Origin: Hydrogenimonas cancrithermarum
GTDB taxonomy: Bacteria; Campylobacterota; Campylobacteria; Campylobacterales; Hydrogenimonadaceae
Length of the DNA stretch: 64,000 bases
Assembly (NCBI RefSeq): GCF_030296055.1
Contig: NZ_AP027370.1
Coordinates: 1,283,501-1,347,500 of the forward strand
Direction: 5' to 3'
The notes under the pieces were generated by a model, which was given only the letters and a program-made list of their open reading frames with translations, was not told the origin of the DNA and searched no databases. The position numbers were made by a program, and so were the translations under genes. Position 1 is the stretch's first letter; every line of letters begins with the position of its first letter. Positions 39,457-47,404 of this stretch are shown in pieces.

Positions 39457-41079
39457 TCAACTCTTCGGCTGCGCGATGCCGAGCCGGCACCGCATCGCTT
39501 CGGCAACGAGCAGCCTCGCCATCTCCCTGCTTTCGACAAGGATATGGTCGATATTCAAATCACGAATCATCTCGGCTTCCTCTTCGCAGTGCACCTTGAC
39601 AACGACATTTGCATGTGGCGCGACCTGCATCAGCGCTTCGCAGATAAGACGCAGATGCCGGATATGGTCGACGGCGACGATCACGGCGCTCGCACGTCCC
39701 ACGTCGAAATGTTTGAGAACCTCTTCGTTCGCAGCATTGGCGAAGAAGATCGGTTCGCCCATCTTCCGTCCCCACTCCATTCTCTGAATGTCATGCTCGA
39801 GAATCAGGTAGGTCACCCCCTGGCGCTTCAGTTCCACCGCCACCTTCCGCCCCAACGGTCCGAACCCGCAGACGATGACATGGTCGGAAAATCCCGTCGA
39901 TTCAACCTTGACGATCTCCGGTTCCGGTTCGGGGATGAACCTGTCCGCAATGTCACGGACACGGCTCAGAATGAAGACGGAGAGGATCATCGAAATCACG
40001 ACGGCACTGAGCAGGATCTGCGTCTGTGTATTGCCGATGAGCCGATTCGCCTGCGCCAGGGCGAAGACCGCCAGGGCGAATTCGCCTACCTGTGCCAGTG
40101 CCAGCGCCGTTTTGAGCGCGACACGGGGGCGTGTGAAAAAGCGCATGAAAAGAAAAATGACCCCGAATTTCACGACCATGACGACAAGTGCCACCAGAAA
40201 AATTGTGACGATGCTGTGTGCGACCTCCTGCAGATCGATCTGCATACCGACCGTAACGAAAAAGAGTCCCAGAAGCAGATCACGAAACGGCACCAGTTCC
40301 GCTTCGATCTGGTACTTGTAGTGTGTCTCCGCCAGCATCATCCCCGCCAAAAAAGCGCCAAGCGAATAGGTGAACCCGAACAGATGTGCCAGCTCCGCCG
40401 ATCCGACCACGAGAAAGAGTACCGTGCCCAGGAAAATTTCCGACGAATTGGCCCGCGTCACCCACCCGAGCAGCCATTCGATCATATACTTCCCGACCAG
40501 GTAGATGATGATCCCCACGACCACCGCATCGAGCAGGATGGTTTTGAGCATCGCGAAGATATCGCTGTTTTCGGAGGAGAAGATCGTCACCGTCAACAAG
40601 ATCGGGATAACGGCCAGATCCTGAAAAATGAGAATCCCGACCGCTTTGCGGCCATACGGGGTCTGCACATCGCCGCTTTCGTTCAGTGCCTTCAGAACGA
40701 TCGCCGTGGAAGAGAGCCCAAGCGCCAATCCCGTAATGATCGCACCCTCGGCAGCCATACCGAAAAGATGGGCCGCCAGCCCAAAGAGCAGAGCACTGAA
40801 ACCCATCTGAAGCGAACCGTAGAGCATCACCTCTTTGCGCATCGCCACAAGCTGGCGGAACGAAAACTCCAGCCCGATCGTGAACATCAAAAAGACGATG
40901 CCGAATTCGGCGATCTCGCTAAGTTCATGATAATGGTCATGATGAAGAGCGAATACCGCAGAGATTGCGATACCCGTCGCGATATAGCCGATGACAGTGG
41001 GGATACCCACGCGTTTCAAAAGAGAGTTGATGGCCACCGAAAAAAAGATGCCCGCGAGAATGATCGGTAGATAGGTCAC
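39457..41079 (-). CDS. Kef-type cation:proton antiporter with RCK_N domain
   Basis: A 540-residue protein. The first 380 residues hold about twelve helices of the CPA2 family (IGYIATGIAISAVF, FGIVFLMFTIGLEFS). A cytoplasmic TrkA-N/RCK_N Rossmann domain follows (VIVCGFGPLGRKVAVEL). It probably exchanges K+ or Na+ for H+. I chose the GTG at 41079 (AAGG six bases upstream); a GTG at 41106 with no ribosome binding site would add nine residues. Confidence 0.93.
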   Translation of the reverse strand: MTYLPIILAGIFFSVAINSLLKRVGIPTVIGYIATGIAISAVFALHHDHYHELSEIAEFGIVFLMFTIGLEFSFRQLVAMRKEVMLYGSLQMGFSALLFGLAAHLFGMAAEGAIITGLALGLSSTAIVLKALNESGDVQTPYGRKAVGILIFQDLAVIPILLTVTIFSSENSDIFAMLKTILLDAVVVGIIIYLVGKYMIEWLLGWVTRANSSEIFLGTVLFLVVGSAELAHLFGFTYSLGAFLAGMMLAETHYKYQIEAELVPFRDLLLGLFFVTVGMQIDLQEVAHSIVTIFLVALVVMVVKFGVIFLFMRFFTRPRVALKTALALAQVGEFALAVFALAQANRLIGNTQTQILLSAVVISMILSVFILSRVRDIADRFIPEPEPEIVKVESTGFSDHVIVCGFGPLGRKVAVELKRQGVTYLILEHDIQRMEWGRKMGEPIFFANAANEEVLKHFDVGRASAVIVAVDHIRHLRLICEALMQVAPHANVVVKVHCEEEAEMIRDLNIDHILVESREMARLLVAEAMRCRLGIAQPKS

Positions 41080-41218
41080 GACACGCCTTTTTGCTGAGGA
41101 TATCACTCTTTTGATCGATTATATCAAAGGTGGCGCAAAAGGGTATGCAAAAGGTCGTTCAGTCCGCCGAAAACAAGCGGACCGAAAAAGAGGAGTCGAA
41201 AAAATTTTGGAGAACGGA

Positions 41219-41611
41219 TCAGGCGTTTTTGAGTGCTTTCGCCCATGATTCCATCGCATTGTTCGCCTGCGGATTGGGCGCTTCCATGAAGATGACGACA
41301 AATTTGTCACCCATATCGCTGACGCCGATGGAACGCGGGCGCACAGCCATCACTTCCGGCGTCGGAAGCTCCTTGCCAAAGCAGAAGACAATGTTTTTCG
41401 CCCCTTTGATCTTTTCGTTGATCTCGCCTTCGGCCAAACCGCTGGTATGGGCATAGTGATCGAATGTCGCGATGTAAGCCGCAACCGGATGCTCCTCGAT
41501 TTTCGCTTTGAAGTAGTCGATCACATCATCGACCGTTTTGCATGTCGTCTCCTCTTTGTCGATGATCAGTTCGAAAATCGGATACTTCTCTTTGAATACT
41601 TTCTGGGTCAC
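41219..41611 (-). CDS. Conserved Campylobacterota protein (DUF6858-like)
   Basis: A 130-residue soluble alpha/beta protein without signal peptide. It has EKYPIFELIIDKEET, VAAYIATFDHYAHT, then KNIVFCFGKELP and VVIFMEAPNPQAN. I recall close homologues only from sulfur-oxidising Campylobacterota, with no experimental function; the DUF number is from memory. It stands alone between the antiporter and the molybdate operon. Confidence 0.7.
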   Translation of the reverse strand: MTQKVFKEKYPIFELIIDKEETTCKTVDDVIDYFKAKIEEHPVAAYIATFDHYAHTSGLAEGEINEKIKGAKNIVFCFGKELPTPEVMAVRPRSIGVSDMGDKFVVIFMEAPNPQANNAMESWAKALKNA

Positions 41612-41694
41612 TGGTAGCTCCTTCTATTTGATTTTGGGGAGTTTATTCTATCCTTATCTATATTCAAAGAAAATAATTGTCATAAGTTCGTTTT

Positions 41695-42594
41695 TTAATC
41701 TTCAGAATTGCCTTTGGCTGTTTCCGCCCTGAAAATCATCGGGTGGAAGGCTTTGGAGACGATCTGGATCCGGCTGCCGATACGCAGTCCTTCGCGTTCA
41801 CGCTCTGTAGCCATGATTTTGACGATCTGCGTTCCGACGGCAACGGTCAGCAGATAGACCATTTCGCACGGTTCGATGGCGAGCACTTCACCAACGAATT
41901 TGAAGCTGCTGCTGATGCGCTCTTTGACAAAGACCTCCGAAGGGGTGCCCACCTCTTTTATCTCTCCGCGCTCGAGGCGATAAACGCTCCCGCAGAGGCG
42001 GAAGATTTCGCTCGGATCATGACTCACAAGGATCGTTGTCAGTTTGAACCGCTTATGGATCTCGGCAAGCTCGTCCTGGAGTCTGATACGCATCGCATGA
42101 TCGAGTGCCGAGAGCGGTTCGTCGAGCAGAAGCAGGCGGGGGCGGCGCACCAGTGCACGCGCCACCGCAACACGCTGCTGCTGGCCGCCGGAGAGCTGTG
42201 AGGGGAGGCGATCGGCGAGCTCACGCAACCCAATCGTTTCGATAAGCTCATCGACAATCACGGGATTCTCCCCTTTTTGCAAGGCAAAGCGAAGATTCTC
42301 CGCGACCGTCATATTGGGGAAGAGCGCGTAATCTTGAAAAACGAATCCTATTTTGCGTTTTGCGGGCGGCAGGTCGATCTTTTTTCGACTGTCGAACCAT
42401 GTTTCGCCGTCCACGACGATGCGGCCGGCATCGGGTGTTTCGAGCCCTGCGATCATCCGCAGTACCGTCGTCTTTCCGGCTCCGGACTCACCGAAAAAAG
42501 CGACGAACTCGCCATTCTCGATGGTTGTCTTAATGCTGAGCTCCAGCTCTCCTTCGGTAGAGAGCAGCTTTTTTTTGAGTGCAAGTTCTATCAT
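41695..42594 (-). CDS. modC: Molybdate ABC transporter ATP-binding protein
   Basis: A 299-residue ABC ATPase: Walker A FFGESGAGKTT, signature LSGGQQQRVAVARAL, Walker B RLLLLDEPLSALD. A C-terminal TOBE-like segment (about 235-290) binds or senses the oxyanion. The ATG at 42594 is two bases after the modB stop; open frame upstream of it is only modB shadow. Last gene of the modG-modA-Mop-modB-modC operon. Confidence 0.95.
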   Translation of the reverse strand: MIELALKKKLLSTEGELELSIKTTIENGEFVAFFGESGAGKTTVLRMIAGLETPDAGRIVVDGETWFDSRKKIDLPPAKRKIGFVFQDYALFPNMTVAENLRFALQKGENPVIVDELIETIGLRELADRLPSQLSGGQQQRVAVARALVRRPRLLLLDEPLSALDHAMRIRLQDELAEIHKRFKLTTILVSHDPSEIFRLCGSVYRLERGEIKEVGTPSEVFVKERISSSFKFVGEVLAIEPCEMVYLLTVAVGTQIVKIMATEREREGLRIGSRIQIVSKAFHPMIFRAETAKGNSED

Positions 42595-42596
42595 CG

Positions 42597-43271
42597 TTAC
42601 ATCTTTTGCATGAACGAACGGTTCACGAGATAGACCACCAGCAGAATCGAAAAGGTGACTGCAAAGAGGATCAGTGCGTAGTGGTTGGCGATATCGTAGT
42701 TGAGTGCCTCGACTTCGTCGTAGATGGCGATGGAGGCGACGCGCGTTTCGCCGGGGATGTTGCCGCCGATCATCAAGACCACGCCGAATTCTCCGACCGT
42801 GTGGGCGAAGGTGATGACGATGCCCGTCAATAGCGAGGGTTTGATATTGGGCAGCAGCACGCGAAAGAGGATGGACGTGCGGGATTTGCCGAGCATCTGC
42901 GCCGCTTCGGTGAGCGATTTGGGCAGATTCTGCAGGCCCGCCTGGATCGGGTGCACCATAAAGGGAAGACTGAAAATAGCCGAACCGAGCACTAGTCCCT
43001 CGAAAGTGAAGGGGAGACGAAAACCCAGCACCTCTTCGCAGAATTTTCCAAAGGCGTGTTCGCTGCTGAACGCCACTAGTAGATAAAAACCCAGTACCGT
43101 CGGCGGCAGAACCAGCGGCATACTGACGACGGTTTCGATGATCGGCTTGAATCGTGAGCGGGTCGAGGCGAGAAAATAGGCGAGCGGCACGCCGATAAAG
43201 AGCAGAATGATCGTCGTGACGACGGCAAGCTTGAACGTCAACGCCATCGTCGTCCAAAACTGTGCATCCAT
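42597..43271 (-). CDS. modB: Molybdate ABC transporter permease
   Basis: A 224-residue permease with five or six helices. The EAA-type loop is SLTEAAQMLGKSRTSILFRVLLP. The N-terminus TFKLAVVTTIILLFIGVPLA is typical of ModB. The ATG at 43271 overlaps the upstream Mop gene stop as TGATG; a TTG one codon earlier is less likely. Confidence 0.95.
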   Translation of the reverse strand: MDAQFWTTMALTFKLAVVTTIILLFIGVPLAYFLASTRSRFKPIIETVVSMPLVLPPTVLGFYLLVAFSSEHAFGKFCEEVLGFRLPFTFEGLVLGSAIFSLPFMVHPIQAGLQNLPKSLTEAAQMLGKSRTSILFRVLLPNIKPSLLTGIVITFAHTVGEFGVVLMIGGNIPGETRVASIAIYDEVEALNYDIANHYALILFAVTFSILLVVYLVNRSFMQKM

Positions 43272-43675
43272 CAATCACTCTCCATCAGCGTTATTTCGTT
43301 GGCTTTGACCAGCGCCGTGACGCGGTCACCGACTTTCAGTTCCATCGCTTCACAGGCGCGGCGGCTGATGATCGAAACGATCGTATCGCCCGCGTAAGCC
43401 AGCGTCACCTCCGCCAGCAGATCGCCGAGGACGATCTTTCCGATACGACCCTCAAAACGGTTACGAAGACTCAAGGCCCCGCTGAAACCTTTGGCGAGCG
43501 CCACTTCGCTCTCCTTGAAAAGCACCCAGACATCGCTGCCGACCGCCACACCCGGATTTTCGTTGGGTTTCCCGAGCATAAACGCCGTCAAACCCGTGTT
43601 GCCGCATGCGATATCCACCTGTGAAAGTTCGCCTGAACATTGTATCGCGGTGACGCTGCCTTTCAAGCGGTTCAT
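43271..43675 (-). CDS. Mop/TOBE-domain molybdate-binding protein
   Basis: A 134-residue soluble protein. The second half is a clear Mop/TOBE domain (LSLRNRFEGRIGKIVLGDLLAEV..., ISRRACEAMELKVGD). The first half is a more divergent copy (MNRLKGSVTAIQCSGELSQVDIA). It sits inside the operon between modA and modB with ATGA and TGATG overlaps. It probably buffers or delivers molybdate in the cytoplasm. Confidence 0.88.
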   Translation of the reverse strand: MNRLKGSVTAIQCSGELSQVDIACGNTGLTAFMLGKPNENPGVAVGSDVWVLFKESEVALAKGFSGALSLRNRFEGRIGKIVLGDLLAEVTLAYAGDTIVSIISRRACEAMELKVGDRVTALVKANEITLMESD

Positions 43676-44421
43676 GGTGTGATATAGCCGTATGTTTTGA
43701 AAATTTTTCTGCCTTGTGGGCTGAAAAGAAAGTCGTAAAAGGCCCGGACGGCGTTGGGATGGTTTTTCTCGCCGTGCTTGAGGATCACGACGCCCTGCTG
43801 GATCGGGGAGTAGAGTGCGGGATCGACATCGACAAAGCTACCTTTGCCTGCCACCTTGGGCGAAAGCACGACCGATTTGGCCGTCATACCGATATCGGCG
43901 GCTTTGGAGACGATGTACTGATTGGTCTGCGATACGCTCTCCGCATAGATCAGTTTGGATTTGACTGCATCGTAAACACCTGCATTCTGCATCGCTTTGA
44001 GTGCCTGAATGCCGTAGGGGGCGTTTTTGGGGTTGGGGATGGCGATGCGTTCGGCCGCAGGATTCGTCAAAGATTTCAGACCCGCTTTCGTATCGATCGG
44101 TTTGAGCGTCCAGATGACCAGTGAACCGTAAGCGTAGACCCTGGGTTCGGTGACGGCGAACCCATGTTTACGCAGGTACTCGGGATACTTCATATTGGCG
44201 GACAAAAAGAGGTCGAAAGGCGCGCCGCTTTTGATCTGTGCGGTCAGTTTCCCCGAAGAGGAGATGACGGTACGGACCGTAATCCCGGTCTCTTTCTCGA
44301 ATGTTTTTTGCAGTTCGGCCATGGCGAACTGGACGTTGGCCGCCGTGGCAACGGTGATCTCTTCGGCGACGGCACCCATGGCGGCCAGTGAAACCAAAAA
44401 TAGCAACAGACTCTTTTTCAT
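43672..44421 (-). CDS. modA: Molybdate-binding periplasmic protein
   Basis: A 249-residue solute-binding protein with signal peptide (KKSLLLFLVSLAAMGAVA). ModA features are TVATAANVQFAMAELQKTFE, SSGKLTAQIKSGAPFDLFLS and ALKAMQNAGVYD. The ATG at 44421 starts the signal peptide. It lies 4 bp after the two-domain Mop protein. Confidence 0.95.
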   Translation of the reverse strand: MKKSLLLFLVSLAAMGAVAEEITVATAANVQFAMAELQKTFEKETGITVRTVISSSGKLTAQIKSGAPFDLFLSANMKYPEYLRKHGFAVTEPRVYAYGSLVIWTLKPIDTKAGLKSLTNPAAERIAIPNPKNAPYGIQALKAMQNAGVYDAVKSKLIYAESVSQTNQYIVSKAADIGMTAKSVVLSPKVAGKGSFVDVDPALYSPIQQGVVILKHGEKNHPNAVRAFYDFLFSPQGRKIFKTYGYITP

Positions 44422-44425
44422 GATA

Positions 44426-44854
44426 TCACTCCTTGTCGGTTGCCAGAATGACGCTGCCGGCTTTAAATACGGCACAAACTTCGCTGCCGCCCTCGATCTT
44501 CATGGCCAAAGCCGATTCGCGGGTCACGATTACGCTGATGACGTCGCCGTTGGCTGTTTGCAAGATCACCTCGGTATTGACTGCCCCCTCTTTGACGGCA
44601 CTGACGGTCCCGCAGATTTTGTTGCGCGCGCTGATCGAACGGACGGACGGTTCGGCCAGCATAATCCACGACGCTTTCAAGATCGCCAGGCATGGTTTGC
44701 CGGGGGCGAGCCCGAGAGATTCCGCGCTTTCATCGGTGATGATGGCACACAGGGGCGTTCCATTCTCGAGCGCCATTTCGACTTCAGTGTTGACCGCGCC
44801 CCGTTTCAGGCCGGTCACGGTGCATTTGAACGCATTTCTCGCGCTGATTTTCAT
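44426..44854 (-). CDS. ModG-like molbindin with two Mop domains
   Basis: A 142-residue protein made of two tandem Mop/TOBE repeats, each beginning with the same S-A-R-N motif (ISARNAFKCTVTGLKRGAVN; then SISARNKICGTVSAVKEGAVN) and containing ITDESAESLGL or VTRESALAMKI. Molbindins form rings that bind several molybdate ions. First gene of the mod operon, 80 bp downstream of the ModE box. Confidence 0.92.
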   Translation of the reverse strand: MKISARNAFKCTVTGLKRGAVNTEVEMALENGTPLCAIITDESAESLGLAPGKPCLAILKASWIMLAEPSVRSISARNKICGTVSAVKEGAVNTEVILQTANGDVISVIVTRESALAMKIEGGSEVCAVFKAGSVILATDKE

Positions 44855-44934
44855 GGAACACTCCTTTTAGAAAAGGTAGTTCGGTCGAAGTTGCAGATGC
44901 ATAAAAGAGCCCCTGAAAAAATGGAACCATCGAT

Positions 44935-44958
44935 CGTTATATTTAAATATATACAACG
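44935..44958. promoter_or_regulatory. ModE operator box
   Basis: A 24-bp element starts CGTTATATT and ends TACAACG. From memory, the Escherichia coli modA operator also spans 24 bp, begins CGTTATATT and ends ACATAACG. It lies between the modE stop and the modG start, about 80 bp upstream of modG, where a Mo-loaded ModE would repress the transport operon. Confidence 0.78.
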
Positions 44959-45004
44959 AAATTGTAATAATCTGCTACATAATTTTCGCTTAAAGCCATC
45001 TGTT

Positions 45005-45784
45005 TCAGCGCGCCAAAAGCACGTGTGAGGATTGAAAGACGGCGTAGGCTGTATCGCCTTCGCAAAACTTCAGTTCATTGAGCGATTCGGAGGTAATGAC
45101 GGCGGTAATGGTATTGTCGCCTTGAAGCTGGAGTGTGACTTCGGAAAGCAGACCGTCGTTTTGGATGCTGACGATGGTGCCCTTCAGGCAATTTCTGGCA
45201 CTGAGTGTCGGCGGTTCGGTCGCCAGAAGCACCCAGTTGCTTTTAATGAGCGCGAATAAATCTGTGCCGACGTCGATTCCCATGGCTTTGGCGCTTTTAT
45301 GGGTGATTGAGGCATAGATGGTCTCTTTTCCGCCAAGCGTCAATTCGACTTCACACGTCACGGCGGAACTCTTCATTGAAGTTACCGTGCCGTGGTATTG
45401 ATTGCGCGCACTGGTCTGCAGGGTCAAACGGCGTCCGAATGACAGAAGGTTTTCAAGGGCGTCTCCTTGTTCACCGAGCAAGTCGAAGAGCTTTTGCTGC
45501 AGTGTGGAGATCTCTTTGTACATACGGATATACTCGTGCCCCTTGGCGGTTAGACGCGTACCGCCGCCCCCTTTACCGCCGGTTTCTCGGACAACGATCG
45601 GCTCCGCACTGAGATTGTTCATCTCGTTGACGGCATCCCATGCGGCTTTATAGCTCATTTTCATCGCTTTGGCCGCTTTGGAAATCGACCCATAGCGGTC
45701 GATCTGCTCGAGAAGTTCGATGCGCCCTTTTCCGAAAAAAGCCTTTTGTTCGTTTTCGAACCAGAGGTTGCTTTTGATTTTCAT
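45005..45784 (-). CDS. modE: Molybdate-responsive regulator ModE
   Basis: A 259-residue regulator. The N-terminal winged helix (about 1-110) has IDRYGSISKAAKAMKMSYKA and the glycine-rich TGGKGGGGTRLTAKG. Two TOBE domains follow (about 122-188 and 192-258), each starting with SARN. I chose the ATG at 45784, the start of the HTH; an open frame extends upstream but lacks similarity. It is transcribed in the same direction as, and just upstream of, the mod operon it should repress. Confidence 0.94.
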   Translation of the reverse strand: MKIKSNLWFENEQKAFFGKGRIELLEQIDRYGSISKAAKAMKMSYKAAWDAVNEMNNLSAEPIVVRETGGKGGGGTRLTAKGHEYIRMYKEISTLQQKLFDLLGEQGDALENLLSFGRRLTLQTSARNQYHGTVTSMKSSAVTCEVELTLGGKETIYASITHKSAKAMGIDVGTDLFALIKSNWVLLATEPPTLSARNCLKGTIVSIQNDGLLSEVTLQLQGDNTITAVITSESLNELKFCEGDTAYAVFQSSHVLLAR

Positions 45785-45849
45785 GGGGTCATTATAGCCT
45801 TGCAACCCTTCAAAAGCCCCACGTGCGCGGAGCCTTCGATCAAAAAGAG

Positions 45850-47034
45850 TTACATTCCGGGGATACGCGGAATTTTGCCCAGTTTGGAGTTGCGGCAGTA
45901 CCAGCCCCACCCTTTTTTCAGCCAGTGGCCGATCACGGGCATCGGAATCATTTTGCCACCCTTGTTGTCGCGGTAAACAAACGCGGCACCGTCCCCACTG
46001 TCCATGACGCAAAGTATATTGAGATGATCGAGATACCCTTTACGCTCTTCGCTCCCCTTTGCGATCGCATCGATGTTGAACGCGACATTGCGCGCCATCA
46101 CTTCGGCGATATGCCCCTGTTTCGCACGCCAGTCCGGACCATCGAGCGCGACCGAGTCACCAATGGCGAAGACATTGTATTTTTCCGGTGTCTCATCGTA
46201 GTCATGCATCACTTCACAATAGTCGTTGACTTTGATCAGCCCCGCTTCGTTGAGCGGCAGATCGGAGTTTCTGAAAACGGGATGGCCGTCGCCCGCGGGA
46301 ATGAACATCGTAAAATCGCTCTCGAGTTTGCTATCGTCTTCGAAAACGATACCGTCCGCTTCGAAACGCTTGATCTTTTTGCCAAAATGTTTATGAATAT
46401 TGAGTTTGTTGAAAAACAGATCCATCATTTTGAGAGCCTGCGGCCCCATCCGCGCACCCGGTTTTTCCATCGGTGCAAAAAAAGTCAGCTCGAACTTGTC
46501 CCGAATCCCTTTCTTTTTCAATTCGTTATGGACATTGAAAAGCACTTCGAATGCCGGACCGCCCCGCACGTTGCTCGGATCTTTCGGATTGCCGCCAAAT
46601 CCCATCGCGATCTTTCCACCCCCTTTTTCTATCAACGCATCGATACGCTCCTTGATTTCGAGCGACTCTTCGGGTTTACCGCAGATCGAGAGGAAATGCT
46701 CGCTCCCTTCGTGTTTCACTTTGCCGCTACCGATTGCGATAACGAGATACTCGCAGCGGTATTCGCCGTTGGCGCAGACAACACGCCGCTCTTTGGAGTG
46801 GATCTCCTTCACCTCATCGATGATCAACTCGAATCCATGAGCCTCCTGCAGATCTTTGAGCGGAACGCAGATATCTTCGAACTCCGCTTCACCCGTTGGG
46901 ATCCAGATCGATGTGGGATAGATGTAGAAATAGTCCCTATCGGAAATCAGAGTCACCGAATACCCTTTTTTGCGAAGAAAAATCGCCGCTTCCACACCAG
47001 CGAATCCTCCACCAAGAATCAAAACCTTTTTCAT
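45850..47034 (-). CDS. SQR/NDH-2-like FAD oxidoreductase
   Basis: A 394-residue flavoprotein with the FAD motif LILGGGFAGVEAAIFLRK at residues 4-21 and no signal peptide. Cys in LSICGKPEES and NILCVMDSGDGA resemble two of the three SQR redox cysteines. The central one is absent, the equivalent region reading NVRGGPAFEVLF. It may be a divergent SQR or another membrane-bound disulfide/NADH oxidoreductase. It lies 15 bp after the NifX-like gene, in the ccoG run. Confidence 0.78.
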   Translation of the reverse strand: MKKVLILGGGFAGVEAAIFLRKKGYSVTLISDRDYFYIYPTSIWIPTGEAEFEDICVPLKDLQEAHGFELIIDEVKEIHSKERRVVCANGEYRCEYLVIAIGSGKVKHEGSEHFLSICGKPEESLEIKERIDALIEKGGGKIAMGFGGNPKDPSNVRGGPAFEVLFNVHNELKKKGIRDKFELTFFAPMEKPGARMGPQALKMMDLFFNKLNIHKHFGKKIKRFEADGIVFEDDSKLESDFTMFIPAGDGHPVFRNSDLPLNEAGLIKVNDYCEVMHDYDETPEKYNVFAIGDSVALDGPDWRAKQGHIAEVMARNVAFNIDAIAKGSEERKGYLDHLNILCVMDSGDGAAFVYRDNKGGKMIPMPVIGHWLKKGWGWYCRNSKLGKIPRIPGM

Positions 47035-47049
47035 CGCACTTCTCCTTTG

Positions 47050-47400
47050 TCAGTGATGCGTAAACCGCATGACATTTTCGATCGTAATCTCTTCAAGTTC
47101 ATCGTTTTTCAATTTATCAAGGGCTTCCGAAACGAGGATGCGCCCCTCTCCCGGGTAGTAGAGGCGGACACCCGCATCCTTCAGAAACATGAATGGATTG
47201 CCCCCGATATGAGGGGTGACGATCTCTTTGACACCATTTTCGATAAGCCAGGCAACCGTCTTCGGCCCGGCACCCGCGAAGGGGTTTTCACGAATCACGA
47301 CCTTTCCGTTTCCATCGGCGAAGACAAACCACTTCGCCTTCCCGAAAACCGTGGTCAGCGGCGGATCCTCTCTGTTCATCTTTACCGGCATCGCGACCAT
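47050..47400 (-). CDS. NifX/NifB-like dinitrogenase-cofactor family protein
   Basis: A 116-residue single-domain protein of the Nitro_FeMo-Co family, with MVAMPVKMNREDPPLTTVFG, AKWFVFADG and ENGVKEIVTPHIGGNP. Members bind Fe-S or metal-cofactor fragments. Nothing else of nitrogen fixation is visible, so a general metal-cluster role is more likely. It is between ccoG (4 bp) and the SQR-like gene. Confidence 0.85.
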   Translation of the reverse strand: MVAMPVKMNREDPPLTTVFGKAKWFVFADGNGKVVIRENPFAGAGPKTVAWLIENGVKEIVTPHIGGNPFMFLKDAGVRLYYPGEGRILVSEALDKLKNDELEEITIENVMRFTHH

Positions 47401-47404
47401 GAGG

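Noticed and set aside
41162..41182. Terminator hairpin GTCCGC-N9-GCGGAC downstream of the DUF6858-like gene
   Set aside because: The stem is short, the loop is long and there is no T-run on either strand.
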